Source: a bacterium ADurb.Bin243
Lineage (GTDB): Bacteria > Muiribacteriota > UBA9980
Length of the DNA stretch: 64,000 nt
Direction of reading: 5' to 3'
NCBI GenBank assembly: GCA_002069765.1
Contig: MWBZ01000004.1
Span: forward strand, 1-64,000
Position 1 is the stretch's first letter. The number at the start of each line of letters is the position of its first letter. Both the position numbers and the translations under genes were made by a program. The notes under the pieces were generated by a model that saw only the letters and a list, made by a program, of their open reading frames with translations, made no database searches and was not told the DNA's origin. Positions 1 to 8,235 of this stretch are shown here, in pieces.

Positions 1-151
1 TTTCAAGCAAAATCCCAATTTTCAGCTGAACTAATTTAATAGTCATATTTTTTATAGCAGTTTCACCGGTTTGCGTTTCGCAGTAACCTGCCGTAAAAGC
101 CGCAAGCATACACGTAGATACCAATACCAATAGACATTTGTTAAATTTCAT
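1..151 (-). CDS. N-terminal fragment of a secreted protein (runs off the left edge)
   Basis: An open frame starts at ATG 151-149 and continues without a stop to base 1, giving about 50 residues. The start is supported by an AAGGAG ribosome site (complement of 156-163). The first 24 residues (MKFNKCLLVLVSTCMLAAFT...) form a short basic n-region and hydrophobic core typical of a signal peptide, so the product is probably exported. The mature part visible here is too short to assign to a family. Function unknown. Confidence 0.6.
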   Translation of the reverse strand, partial: MKFNKCLLVLVSTCMLAAFTAGYCETQTGETAIKNMTIKLVQLKIGILLE

Positions 152-320
152 AAAATTCTCCTTGCTTTATTAAAATATCCGAAGTTAATTTTAAAACACT
201 ACTTAAGTTTTGCATGTTAAAATGTGCATAAAAACATTGTTTATATATAGTTATATGCCATTATAATATTTACTGTCCGAAAATATAAGTATATTGTAAT
301 ACGCTAATTATATAAAGCTT

Positions 321-2705
321 CTATTTCCAGGCGTCCGGCATGAATGGTTTGTACCAGTACCACATCGACGGCGTAAGGAAAAGCTCGAAAACCAGCGCCT
401 GCGTGACAGAGAAACACACGAGCGCGCCGAACTGGAACGATGGAATGAACTGCGAAGCCATCGGCGCGCTGAACCCGGCGGCCACGACTATCGACGAAAA
501 AGCTATGCCGCTGCCCTTTATAAGCAGCGTCTCAACTATAGCCTCTTCGTAATTCGCCGCACGGGCGAGAACCCGCCGCAACTCGTAAGTGTAATGAATG
601 GTGTCATCGACGGCCAGCCCCAGCGCCACCGAGGCGATCATGCCGGTCACGGTCGTAAGCGGCATGCCCGTCATGCCCATGTAGCCGTAAAGGACGAAAG
701 TGGGCAGAAGATTCGGAATAAGAGCCATCGCGGCCACGACCAATGACCTGAAATATATCACCAGCATTATGAAGATAAGGCCGGTGGTAATAAGCCAATC
801 GTGATACTCGTTATGGATAAGGATTTCCGATGAAGCGGCCCACAGGTATGCCCGGCCCGTAACATAAAACCTGACATTTCGCGGAAGATGTTCGGCCGCG
901 AGCTTTTCGATGGTCGAAAAGATTTCAGCCAGCCGCCTGGAAGAAGTGTCTTTAACCCGCAGCGACAGATTCGCTTTTAAAAAATCACGTGTTATGAACT
1001 TATCGACGATCTGCGCCCTGGTTTCCAGACTGTCCCCGCTGATTTCAGGCGGCATTTCATAACTTGCAACCTCGACGGTTTCACCGGCCTCGTTCACGGC
1101 GTACTCTACGATCTCGTACGTATCGGCGCCGGCAGGACTGTATTTGAAGAAGTCGAGATAGTCTTTCACTTCCTCCGCGCTGGGCGGAATGTGGTTCTTC
1201 TCCCTGGAAAACTCGCGGTCGTAATCCTGCACGAGCGTAACATAAGATACCGCCGAATCGACTTCCGCAATCTTGCGGATGTCAGCCGAAAGCCTGCTCA
1301 CGCTATTGCAAATTTCAGACGAAAGCAGGGTGTTTTCGAGCGTATTAGCGCCGCCGGCCGGATCGTATGCAAGCACTAGCTGCACCGGAACTATCCCGAA
1401 AAGGTTCTTTTCCACGAACTGGTTTTTGCGGATCACTTCATGGTCCGGGGGCAGAAAGCGTATAAGGCTGGTTTCCATTTCAAGGTTTGAAATCCCGTAC
1501 AACGCTATGGCAAAAATCATACCGTTCACGAGAAAAATGAGCTTGTGTTTTCGTATCGCGAATGTGGCAAGCCGCCTGAATATATGATGTCCGACCTGAA
1601 AGGTCGTGACGCGCTGGTTGAAAGGCTTGAACAGCAAAATCAGCGAAGGCACGAGAAAAAGCGAAACATATGTCGTGAATAGCACTCCTAAGCTGGCGTA
1701 AAGGCCAAATGAGCGGACGGCGCCCATACCGTTGCCGCCCAGGGACGCAAAGCCGATTATGGTCGAAAACTGGCACAGAAAGGTCGGCGCCGTAAGTTCC
1801 TTTACGGTCTGATAGACCAGCGAAGGATCGAAGCGTTCTTTTCCCTGTGAAAGTTCGCAATAGCGGCTGAATACATACATGCATGCCGACAGGCCGATTC
1901 CGAGCAGCAGCGGCGGAATCATCGAAACTATAAAATTCGTGCTGTTGCCATTGATGTTGAAAAATGCCTGAGTCCAGATAAGCGGCAGGATTATGCCGAT
2001 GAGCGGAATGACCACTCCCCAGAAACTGCGGTAAAGAATATAAAGTATGACCATGATAATGCCCATCGTGATAGGCGTGAAGATTTTTTGGTCGTGCGCG
2101 GTATAATCGTGAATGACGTTCGTAAGAGTAGGAATGCCCGTGACTTTTATCCGGCCCGCGAAGTATGGCGCTTTTTCGATAAGATTTATCAGAAGGCCGA
2201 TTTTGCGGGTATCCATATCGGTAACTTCGGAACTCAAGCGTAAAAGCAGGCTCGCGGTGTTCTTTTCAGGCGAAACAATTGTGCCTGTCATGCACTGGAA
2301 ACTCGATATTTTTTTTACATAATTGTTGAGCCGCGCTTCGCTTTTTAGCCATACTTCAAGCGATTCCCGATCACGCAGGTCGAACGTATTTCTCAGGATC
2401 GAGACCGGTGAAATTACTTCTTCGACCAAACCGGTGGCGTTCACTGCGTCCTCCAGTTCGTAAAGAGCGCGAACCATCTCCGCCGTAATTTTATCATAGG
2501 TAAAAGCGGCGATTAAAATACGGTCATTGCCAAAAGTTTTTAAATAATCGTAATAGTTGGCTAAATTCTCGTCATTAAGGACGTTTTCTTCCATGCGGTT
2601 GTCGATAGTGCCGCGCCGAACCCATGGAGCCAGCAGAATTGTCGCGGCCAGAGCGAAAAAAAGTATTAATTTGTAGTGTCTGAGAATCTTCTCGATGTAG
2701 TTCAT
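321..2705 (-). CDS. RND/MMPL-family exporter (two-half, about 12 TM)
   Basis: Inner-membrane transporter of the RND superfamily (hydrophobe/amphiphile efflux HAE3 or MMPL type), expected to use proton motive force to move lipids or hydrophobic compounds. About 794 residues in two homologous halves: TM1 near 15-32, a periplasmic loop to about 205, TM2-6 near 215-380, then TM7 near 395, a second loop to about 635 and TM8-12 to the end. The second half keeps the proton-relay-like motif GLAVDDTIH; the matching site in the first half reads GIGLSACMYV and lacks the acidic residue. ATG 2705 is preferred over an upstream TTG at 2714 because GGA lies 5 bases before it. It is a single-gene unit with its own promoter. 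Substrate cannot be told from sequence; a hopanoid or lipid exporter is one possibility. Confidence 0.85.
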   Translation of the reverse strand: MNYIEKILRHYKLILFFALAATILLAPWVRRGTIDNRMEENVLNDENLANYYDYLKTFGNDRILIAAFTYDKITAEMVRALYELEDAVNATGLVEEVISPVSILRNTFDLRDRESLEVWLKSEARLNNYVKKISSFQCMTGTIVSPEKNTASLLLRLSSEVTDMDTRKIGLLINLIEKAPYFAGRIKVTGIPTLTNVIHDYTAHDQKIFTPITMGIIMVILYILYRSFWGVVIPLIGIILPLIWTQAFFNINGNSTNFIVSMIPPLLLGIGLSACMYVFSRYCELSQGKERFDPSLVYQTVKELTAPTFLCQFSTIIGFASLGGNGMGAVRSFGLYASLGVLFTTYVSLFLVPSLILLFKPFNQRVTTFQVGHHIFRRLATFAIRKHKLIFLVNGMIFAIALYGISNLEMETSLIRFLPPDHEVIRKNQFVEKNLFGIVPVQLVLAYDPAGGANTLENTLLSSEICNSVSRLSADIRKIAEVDSAVSYVTLVQDYDREFSREKNHIPPSAEEVKDYLDFFKYSPAGADTYEIVEYAVNEAGETVEVASYEMPPEISGDSLETRAQIVDKFITRDFLKANLSLRVKDTSSRRLAEIFSTIEKLAAEHLPRNVRFYVTGRAYLWAASSEILIHNEYHDWLITTGLIFIMLVIYFRSLVVAAMALIPNLLPTFVLYGYMGMTGMPLTTVTGMIASVALGLAVDDTIHYTYELRRVLARAANYEEAIVETLLIKGSGIAFSSIVVAAGFSAPMASQFIPSFQFGALVCFSVTQALVFELFLTPSMWYWYKPFMPDAWK

Positions 2706-2763
2706 AAAATCCAAATTATGCTGGTATGTGCATTAATGAATAGAGATCTTTATTTTTAATTTG

Positions 2764-2792
2764 ATTATATCAAATATTTTTTAATAATTCAA
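2764..2792 (-). promoter_or_regulatory. Sigma-70-type promoter for the RND exporter
   Basis: On the minus strand TTGAAT (2792-2787) is separated by 17 bases from TATAAT (2769-2764), and the -10 is extended (TGaTATAAT). It sits about 60 bases upstream of the exporter start. Confidence 0.6.
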
Positions 2793-2846
2793 ACATTTAC
2801 CTTTTTAAAAATCATTATTTATAAGAGCTAATGAAAGGCCGCGCCG

Positions 2847-4052
2847 CTAAAAAAGCAAAGAAAGCGTAACGCCCACGCCCGAAGCGATCGAAGCGGCCGT
2901 TATCATGGCGTCGAATCCGCGGGTGGAGCCCGAAACCAGGTCGCCGGCGATAATTTCGCGCAGGGCATTAATAAGCGTAACGCCGGGCACGAGTATCATG
3001 ATGGAGCTTATAATAAGAATCTCGGTCACGCACGGGCAAAAAAATTTGACCGTAAAAACGGAAAGCAGGCATATAAACCCGGAAACGAGCATATTGACCA
3101 GCTGGGCGGGAAACTCGAAGCGGGAAAAGAGTTCGGCGGCGATCTGCGCAAGAAAACCTATCATAAAGCTCATGAAAAATTCCCCGGCGCCCCCCTTGAA
3201 AAGCACTGAAAAACAAGCCACTGCGGCGCCAGCCGAAAAATACTGTTCATATTTAGCGTAATAAACCCTGTTTTTTATTTCGTCGATTTTTTGAGTAAGA
3301 TCGGAGTAGTATATTTTCTGGACGTAGTATCTGGTCAGCGCATCCATAATTTCGGCGAGTTTTCCAAGATTGAGGCTGCGCTTCGAGACGCGGACTATTT
3401 CGGTAAGCGGATGGTTTTTGCGTTCGAGCAGCGTGGCGAAAATACCGGTGGGGATTACGAAACTCTGTATCTTCAAAAGGCCGTTCACGCGGCAGAAAGT
3501 ATCGATCGTCTCTTCTACTTTATGCGTTTCCGAACCGCTTTCGAGCATGAGCCGTCCGATGTCCACTGCGGCTAAAAAAGCGGTTTCGGCCGAAACGGGG
3601 CAGGGCCTTTTATTATTCTGCAGGCGGTTGATCACGGCCTTGTTAAGCGTTTCGAATATGAATACGAAAATGAAGATAGCCATGGCTATGCTGAAGCCGA
3701 TTGAAACCGTTTCCTTGAAAAGCGCGAAAGCGGCTTTATCGTTATGGGTGATAAACGAGAAAAACATTTTATAAATAGTCGCGCCGGGAACCAGCACGAA
3801 GATGCCGGGCACCAGAAAAACGTCGAGCGGAACGCGCCGGCGCAGCGAAATGATCTGCGCGAATACCGCCACGGCCGATGTGGCCCAGAAATTGGCGAAA
3901 ACGAGCGAGGAAGTATATTCAAATACTTTTATATACGTGAGCCACGCTATAAAACCGTTAAGTCCGGAAAGGAACAGAAACTTTCGCGGACAGCTGAAAA
4001 GCATCGAGAAAAAAAGTGTGGCGAAAAACGCTGCGGCTAGCTCATAATACAT
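2847..4052 (-). CDS. Threonine/serine exporter family protein, YjjB-YjjP order
   Basis: Membrane protein of the ThrE family, which exports threonine and serine or, as E. coli YjjP/YjjB, succinate. Residues about 1-145 match the DUF3815/YjjB half (five hydrophobic segments and a FVLVPG motif). Residues about 150-401 match the DUF1212/YjjP half, opening with DIGRLMLESGSETHKVEETI and PTGIFATLLE, followed by TMs and a second ILVPG. This is the reverse of the DUF1212-DUF3815 order of corynebacterial ThrE. Total length of 401 residues equals the sum of the two separate E. coli proteins. It lies 23 bases downstream of the Rieske gene on the same strand, so it is probably co-transcribed with it. No clear Shine-Dalgarno precedes the ATG. 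Confidence 0.82.
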   Translation of the reverse strand: MYYELAAAFFATLFFSMLFSCPRKFLFLSGLNGFIAWLTYIKVFEYTSSLVFANFWATSAVAVFAQIISLRRRVPLDVFLVPGIFVLVPGATIYKMFFSFITHNDKAAFALFKETVSIGFSIAMAIFIFVFIFETLNKAVINRLQNNKRPCPVSAETAFLAAVDIGRLMLESGSETHKVEETIDTFCRVNGLLKIQSFVIPTGIFATLLERKNHPLTEIVRVSKRSLNLGKLAEIMDALTRYYVQKIYYSDLTQKIDEIKNRVYYAKYEQYFSAGAAVACFSVLFKGGAGEFFMSFMIGFLAQIAAELFSRFEFPAQLVNMLVSGFICLLSVFTVKFFCPCVTEILIISSIMILVPGVTLINALREIIAGDLVSGSTRGFDAMITAASIASGVGVTLSLLF

Positions 4053-4075
4053 ATAACAGGGGGCCGGCTTTCTAA

Positions 4076-4399
4076 TTAGTATTTCGGAACTTTAACATAG
4101 ACGAAACCGTCTTCTATCCTGGTTTCGTACTTTTTAACGTAAATATTGGGGGCGAACGTGGAAATGCCGGTTTTCAAATCGAACTTCCACTGGTGATAAC
4201 GGCACACGAGGACGTTTTTGTCGGCGATAGCGCCTTCGTGAAGCGGCATGCCCATGTGCGGGCATTTATTGTCCACGGCGTAAACAGTGCCGTCAATCAA
4301 AAAAAGCGCCAGCTCGAGGCCGTTTTCAAGTCTGTGATAAACGCCTTCCCGCTCGATAAGCTGCGAAAGATTTATCGTTTTGATATATTCAAAATCCAT
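4076..4399 (-). CDS. Rieske [2Fe-2S] ferredoxin-like protein
   Basis: Small cytoplasmic electron-transfer protein of 107 residues, of the type serving nitrite reductases or ring-hydroxylating oxygenases. Cluster ligands are all present: Cys46 and His48 in CPHMG, Cys66 and His69 in CRYHQW, spaced as in Rieske domains. The frame extends 17 codons further upstream, but ATG 4399 has a GGAGG site 8 bases before it (complement of 4408-4412). No oxygenase or reductase partner is nearby; the only co-directional neighbour is the ThrE-type exporter, so the physiological partner is unknown. Confidence 0.88.
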   Translation of the reverse strand: MDFEYIKTINLSQLIEREGVYHRLENGLELALFLIDGTVYAVDNKCPHMGMPLHEGAIADKNVLVCRYHQWKFDLKTGISTFAPNIYVKKYETRIEDGFVYVKVPKY

Positions 4400-4421
4400 A
4401 ATCGATTCCTCCACGGTTTTT

Positions 4422-4450
4422 AATTTAACACAATTTAACTTAATTATCAA
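4422..4450 (-). promoter_or_regulatory. Probable promoter for Rieske-exporter pair
   Basis: Minus-strand TTGATA (4450-4445), 17-base spacer, TAAATT (4427-4422). Moderate match, placed about 25 bases upstream of the Rieske start, and divergent from the promoter at 4459. Confidence 0.4.
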
Positions 4451-4458
4451 TAAATTTC

Positions 4459-4487
4459 TTGACCTTTAATCAAAAATTTTATATATT
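4459..4487 (+). promoter_or_regulatory. Promoter for the CHASE2-GGDEF gene
   Basis: TTGACC (4459-4464), 17-base spacer, TATATT (4482-4487). A transcript would start near 4494, leaving a leader of about 24 bases before the GTG at 4518. Confidence 0.55.
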
Positions 4488-4517
4488 TATAAAGCTATAT
4501 AATTTTTAAATGAATGA

Positions 4518-6710
4518 GTGATTTATTTGAGTTTATTGAATAAAAAGACCGTCAATTCGATAATATTTATAATTTACGCGGCCGTTTTTGCACTAACGTT
4601 CCACTATTACAACAGGGGCGGGTTTGAAGGCGTCGAGGCGCGCATAATAGACGCTAATTTTAAAAGGCGCGGCGCCGTTGCAACCGATAAAAAAATACTG
4701 ATACTCGGCTTTACCGACGCGTGCATGGACTCGCTCGGCAAATGGCCGTGGAAAAGGGAAATACACGCCGAAGTAATTAAAAAGCTTTGCTCCGCGGGCG
4801 TGCGCGCGGTCGCGATCGACGTCTTATTTCAGGATAAAAGCGCCGTGCCGGGCGACGACGACGCTCTAATCAAAGTTTTATCCGAAAACAAAAATATAGT
4901 CCTTTCGGCGGTCATTTCGCCAAAAACGGTTTATCAGGACGGAAATATTATTAACACCAGGCACGTTATAATGCCGTTTTCAGAACTCGCGGAACAAGCC
5001 GGCGGAATAGGCTTTATCAGCGTCAACTACGACGCGCTGAATCCTGACGGCATTTTAAGAAGCGTTTCGCTAAGCGATATCGATGAGAATAAAAAAACGG
5101 TGAATTCTTTTTCGGCCGAAATAGCGCGTATTTCCGGCATGAGCAAAGTCGCGGCCGCCGCGGGTACCAGATATTACGTCAATTACCACGGCCCGGCTAA
5201 AACCTATGAATATTTGACATTTTCAAAGGTTTTTTCGGGCGGTCTGCCTCTTTCTTATTTCAAGGACAAAATCGTATTAATCGGGCCGCTGGCGACGGCG
5301 CTTGGCGATCTTCACCATACGCCGTTCGGAACAATGCCGGGCACCGAAGTGCAGGCAAATATTTTAAACTGCATAACGTCCGGAGCTTTTTTAAAACGCG
5401 CCTCGCCCCCGGCCGTAATGTTCACCTGCGCGCTTTTTCTATTTGCCTGCGCGCTTTCGCTGACGCTTCGCGGCCTTCTGGTTTCAAGCGCGGTATGCCT
5501 GTTTTCAGTAATTTTCCTGCTCGTTTCAAACCCTTTAATGTTCTCCGGCTTTAATTTCATATTCGATATCGTACCCGCATTAACCTCTTTGCTGTTAAGT
5601 TTTTTCATATCGGCACTTTTTTATTCTTACACAAAGTTAATGATATCCAATGCGCTTTTAAATAAAAAAGTCCGGGAGCTGAACGCGCTTTACAGCATTT
5701 CCAAGAACATTTCCGAACTGATAAACCTCGACAAGATTTTAAAAGACGTCCTGAATGAAGCCATCACGACGCTCGGCGCGGAAAGAGGCTCTTTAATGCT
5801 TATAGACGAAGACGAGCAAAAACTCGAAGTAAAAGTAGTCGCCGGCGTGGAGGGCCCTCTTGAACATAAGATACTCATTCCTATCGGCCAGGGAATTGCG
5901 GGCCAGGTTTTTTCAGAAGGCGTTCCGATAGTATCGAATTCCACCGATAGCGATCAGAGGTTTAAGACTTTCTCGGAATACGGCGAAAACGAAGTAAAGC
6001 GTGCCGGGGTTAAAAACTTGCTTTGTGTTCCGCTTCTTATAAGCGAAAAGAAAACGATCGGCGTCATAAATATCGTAAATAAAACCGATAAATCAACTTT
6101 CAGCCCTGACGACGTCAAACTGATGGAAACGATATCTCACCATGCCGCCACTTTGATAGAAAACTCTAAACTCTATAAATTAGCGACCGTAGACGGCATG
6201 ACCGGACTTTATGTGCATAGGTATTTTCAGGTTCGCTTTAAAGAAGAGTTCAGCCGCGCGCAGCGCTATAATAAAAACATTTCTGCTTTAATGACAGATA
6301 TCGATCACTTCAAAAAATTTAACGACACTTACGGCCATCAGTGCGGCGATATGGTACTATCGCACGTAGCCAGAATAGTTCGTGAAACAATCAGAAACAT
6401 AGATATCGCCGCGCGCTATGGCGGCGAAGAATTTGCAGTCGCCCTGCCCGAGACGGACGCAGAAGGCGCTTATAAGCTTGCCGAGCGCATCCGTAAAAAC
6501 GTCGAAGAAAGCTTTTGCGTCACGCCCAAAGGCGACTTAAAGGTCACTCTAAGCATAGGCGTAGCAAGCTTTTTAAACTCAAAAGCGCCCACCCAGCTTG
6601 CGCTTATCGCCTGCGCCGACAGCGCGCTTTATAAAGCCAAAGAAAGCGGTCGCAACCGCGTTATGGTGTTTACCGGCGAAGCTCAGCCGATAACCCATGA
6701 CGACGATTAG
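4518..6710 (+). CDS. CHASE2-GAF-GGDEF diguanylate cyclase
   Basis: Membrane-bound sensor that makes cyclic di-GMP from two GTP. Order of parts: TM near 10-28; extracytoplasmic CHASE2 domain to about 290; a cluster of three TMs near 295-375; short coiled coil; GAF domain near 395-540; GGDEF domain near 555-715. The active-site motif is intact as GGEEF (about residue 635), and an RNID inhibitory I-site lies five residues before it, so product inhibition is expected. GTG 4518 is the first start after an in-frame TGA; no strong ribosome site is visible, and TTG 4527 is an alternative. A PilZ protein at 51916-52527 is a potential receptor for the product. The CHASE2 ligand is unknown. Confidence 0.92.
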   Translation: MIYLSLLNKKTVNSIIFIIYAAVFALTFHYYNRGGFEGVEARIIDANFKRRGAVATDKKILILGFTDACMDSLGKWPWKREIHAEVIKKLCSAGVRAVAIDVLFQDKSAVPGDDDALIKVLSENKNIVLSAVISPKTVYQDGNIINTRHVIMPFSELAEQAGGIGFISVNYDALNPDGILRSVSLSDIDENKKTVNSFSAEIARISGMSKVAAAAGTRYYVNYHGPAKTYEYLTFSKVFSGGLPLSYFKDKIVLIGPLATALGDLHHTPFGTMPGTEVQANILNCITSGAFLKRASPPAVMFTCALFLFACALSLTLRGLLVSSAVCLFSVIFLLVSNPLMFSGFNFIFDIVPALTSLLLSFFISALFYSYTKLMISNALLNKKVRELNALYSISKNISELINLDKILKDVLNEAITTLGAERGSLMLIDEDEQKLEVKVVAGVEGPLEHKILIPIGQGIAGQVFSEGVPIVSNSTDSDQRFKTFSEYGENEVKRAGVKNLLCVPLLISEKKTIGVINIVNKTDKSTFSPDDVKLMETISHHAATLIENSKLYKLATVDGMTGLYVHRYFQVRFKEEFSRAQRYNKNISALMTDIDHFKKFNDTYGHQCGDMVLSHVARIVRETIRNIDIAARYGGEEFAVALPETDAEGAYKLAERIRKNVEESFCVTPKGDLKVTLSIGVASFLNSKAPTQLALIACADSALYKAKESGRNRVMVFTGEAQPITHDDD

Positions 6711-6753
6711 GCGATTATATTGCCTGATAAATTATTTTATTTTTCCATAATAC

Positions 6754-6782
6754 TTGACAAGCCGCTCTATCTAAAATATAAT
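6754..6782 (+). promoter_or_regulatory. Perfect consensus sigma-70 promoter
   Basis: TTGACA (6754-6759), exactly 17 bases, TATAAT (6777-6782). It lies about 90 bases upstream of the glycine-rich protein gene and predicts strong constitutive transcription. A small inverted repeat GTTATA/TATAAC (6840-6845, 6853-6858) sits in the leader just before the ribosome site. Confidence 0.85.
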
Positions 6783-6873
6783 TAAATTAGGAGTATTTTT
6801 TTCGTCAGGCATCAGGCTGAATTTGAAAACATTTGTAATGTTATATATTTTTTATAACGAAAGGAGAATTCAT

Positions 6874-8145
6874 ATGAAAACATTATTAAATCCGTTATTT
6901 TTAAAGGCTATGAATCTTTTTTTAATCCTGACTTTCATGTCGGCGATTATTTTTATAGACTCCAGGCCGGCTGAAGCGTTTTCTCTCGGCGGAATAGGCA
7001 AAGCTATTTCCGGCGCCGTAAGCGGAATCAGCAAAGCCGTTTCAGGCGCGGTAGGCGGCCTTACCAAAGCCGTTTCAGGCCTTTTAGGCGGCGGTGGCGG
7101 CGGTGGGCTTTTAGGCGGCCTTATGGATAAAGTATCAGGCATGCTCGGCCCCATAGCTTCTTCGGCCAGCAGTTTTCTTGGCAATATGGCCACTTCTCTA
7201 ACCAGCACGCTCGGCTCGGTAACGCAGGCTTTAAGCGGCATTATGGGCGGGCTCCAATCCAAAGCGGGCGGCATACTCAGCGGCATACAGGGCATGCTCG
7301 GCAACGTAGCCGGCAAAGCCGAAGGCATTATGGGCAAGCTCGGCGATTTCGCTAAAAACATGGCCGGCAACCTTCAAAACATCGGCGGCCAGGGTCTCGG
7401 CGGTATCATCAACGGCATAGCCGGAAAACTTCCCGGCGATCTCGGCAAAATAGCCGGCGATTTCGCTAACGTTATAAATCAAAACGGCGGCGGGCTCCAG
7501 GGCCTTCTCGGCGCGATCAGCGGCAAAGCCGGCGCCGGTGTCGATCAGATACTCGGCAACTTCAAAGGCATAGTCGGCAACTTCCAGAATATACTCGGCA
7601 AAGCCAACGTTGGAGATTTACAGGGCATGATAGGCGGCCTCGGCGATAAATTCCTCGGCGGCGCAAACGATTTCGTAAATAATATCAAGGGCGTCGTCGG
7701 CAATCTCAAAGGCGGTTTCGACAATATGCTCGGCGGCCTTAAAGACGGCCTGCCAAATATAGGCGGGGCCATTCAAGATATCGTCGGCAACGTAAAAAAT
7801 GTTTTCAACGGCCAGCTGGGTAATTTCCAGGGCATTATCGACAACATTAAAAACGTGGCCGCAAACGCGCAGGGATTGTTTAAAGGCGGCATAAAAGACC
7901 TTTCGGGCGACCTTAAAAAGCTGCTCGGCTCGGTTCAAAATATCGCCAATCCCGGCGACGTTAAAAATTTAGTCGCCCAGCTTTCGGGCCTGGCTGATAA
8001 TCTTAAAGCCTCAGTAATGAAAGACGTCGCAGGCGGCGTAGATGCGTTTAAAAAAGTCGCCGAAGACGCTCAGTCGCAGGTTGAAGACGCGGTCAAACAG
8101 GCCGGCGACGCGGCGGTAGATCTCGGAAAAACACTCGGCCGTTAG
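6874..8145 (+). CDS. Secreted glycine-rich heptad-repeat protein, unknown function
   Basis: 423-residue protein that I do not recognise. ATG 6874 follows AAAGGAG with ideal spacing; an upstream TTG extension of 17 codons is unlikely. Residues 1-38 look like a signal peptide ending near RPAEA. The mature part is almost entirely Gly, hydrophobic and Asn/Lys/Asp, with a roughly seven-residue period (units such as ILGNFKG IVGNFQN ILGKANV), a run of seven Gly near residue 78, and a more charged amphipathic-helix tail from about residue 370. No Cys is seen. The pattern suggests stacked amphipathic helices or a glycine-zipper sheet that assembles on a surface or membrane. A consensus promoter, strong ribosome site and strong terminator make it a monocistronic, probably abundant product. 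Structural, surface or membrane-active roles are all possible. Confidence 0.8.
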   Translation: MKTLLNPLFLKAMNLFLILTFMSAIIFIDSRPAEAFSLGGIGKAISGAVSGISKAVSGAVGGLTKAVSGLLGGGGGGGLLGGLMDKVSGMLGPIASSASSFLGNMATSLTSTLGSVTQALSGIMGGLQSKAGGILSGIQGMLGNVAGKAEGIMGKLGDFAKNMAGNLQNIGGQGLGGIINGIAGKLPGDLGKIAGDFANVINQNGGGLQGLLGAISGKAGAGVDQILGNFKGIVGNFQNILGKANVGDLQGMIGGLGDKFLGGANDFVNNIKGVVGNLKGGFDNMLGGLKDGLPNIGGAIQDIVGNVKNVFNGQLGNFQGIIDNIKNVAANAQGLFKGGIKDLSGDLKKLLGSVQNIANPGDVKNLVAQLSGLADNLKASVMKDVAGGVDAFKKVAEDAQSQVEDAVKQAGDAAVDLGKTLGR

Positions 8146-8174
8146 TTAATTTAATAAAAAAATATATAAATAAT

Positions 8175-8207
8175 AAAAATCGGAGGTTTTTTTAGCCTCC
8201 GATTTTT
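8175..8207. terminator. Bidirectional Rho-independent terminator
   Basis: A 12-base-pair stem (8175-8186 with 8196-8207, core ATCGGAGG/CCTCCGAT) with a 9-base loop is flanked by A-tract and T-tract, so it works in both directions. It closes the glycine-rich gene (+) and the five-gene signalling operon (-). Confidence 0.92.
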
Positions 8208-8235
8208 TTTATCATCAAAACTTTTGTGAAACTTT

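Noticed and set aside
152-320. Regulatory element or small gene in the gap between the left-edge gene and the RND exporter
   Set aside because: AT-rich with a TATAAT-like block on the minus strand but no matching -35, no convincing terminator and no open frame with a ribosome site.
6870-7938. Several open frames on the minus strand within the glycine-rich gene
   Set aside because: They arise because repetitive Gly/Ala codons leave few stops on the complement; the plus frame has promoter, ribosome site, signal peptide and terminator.
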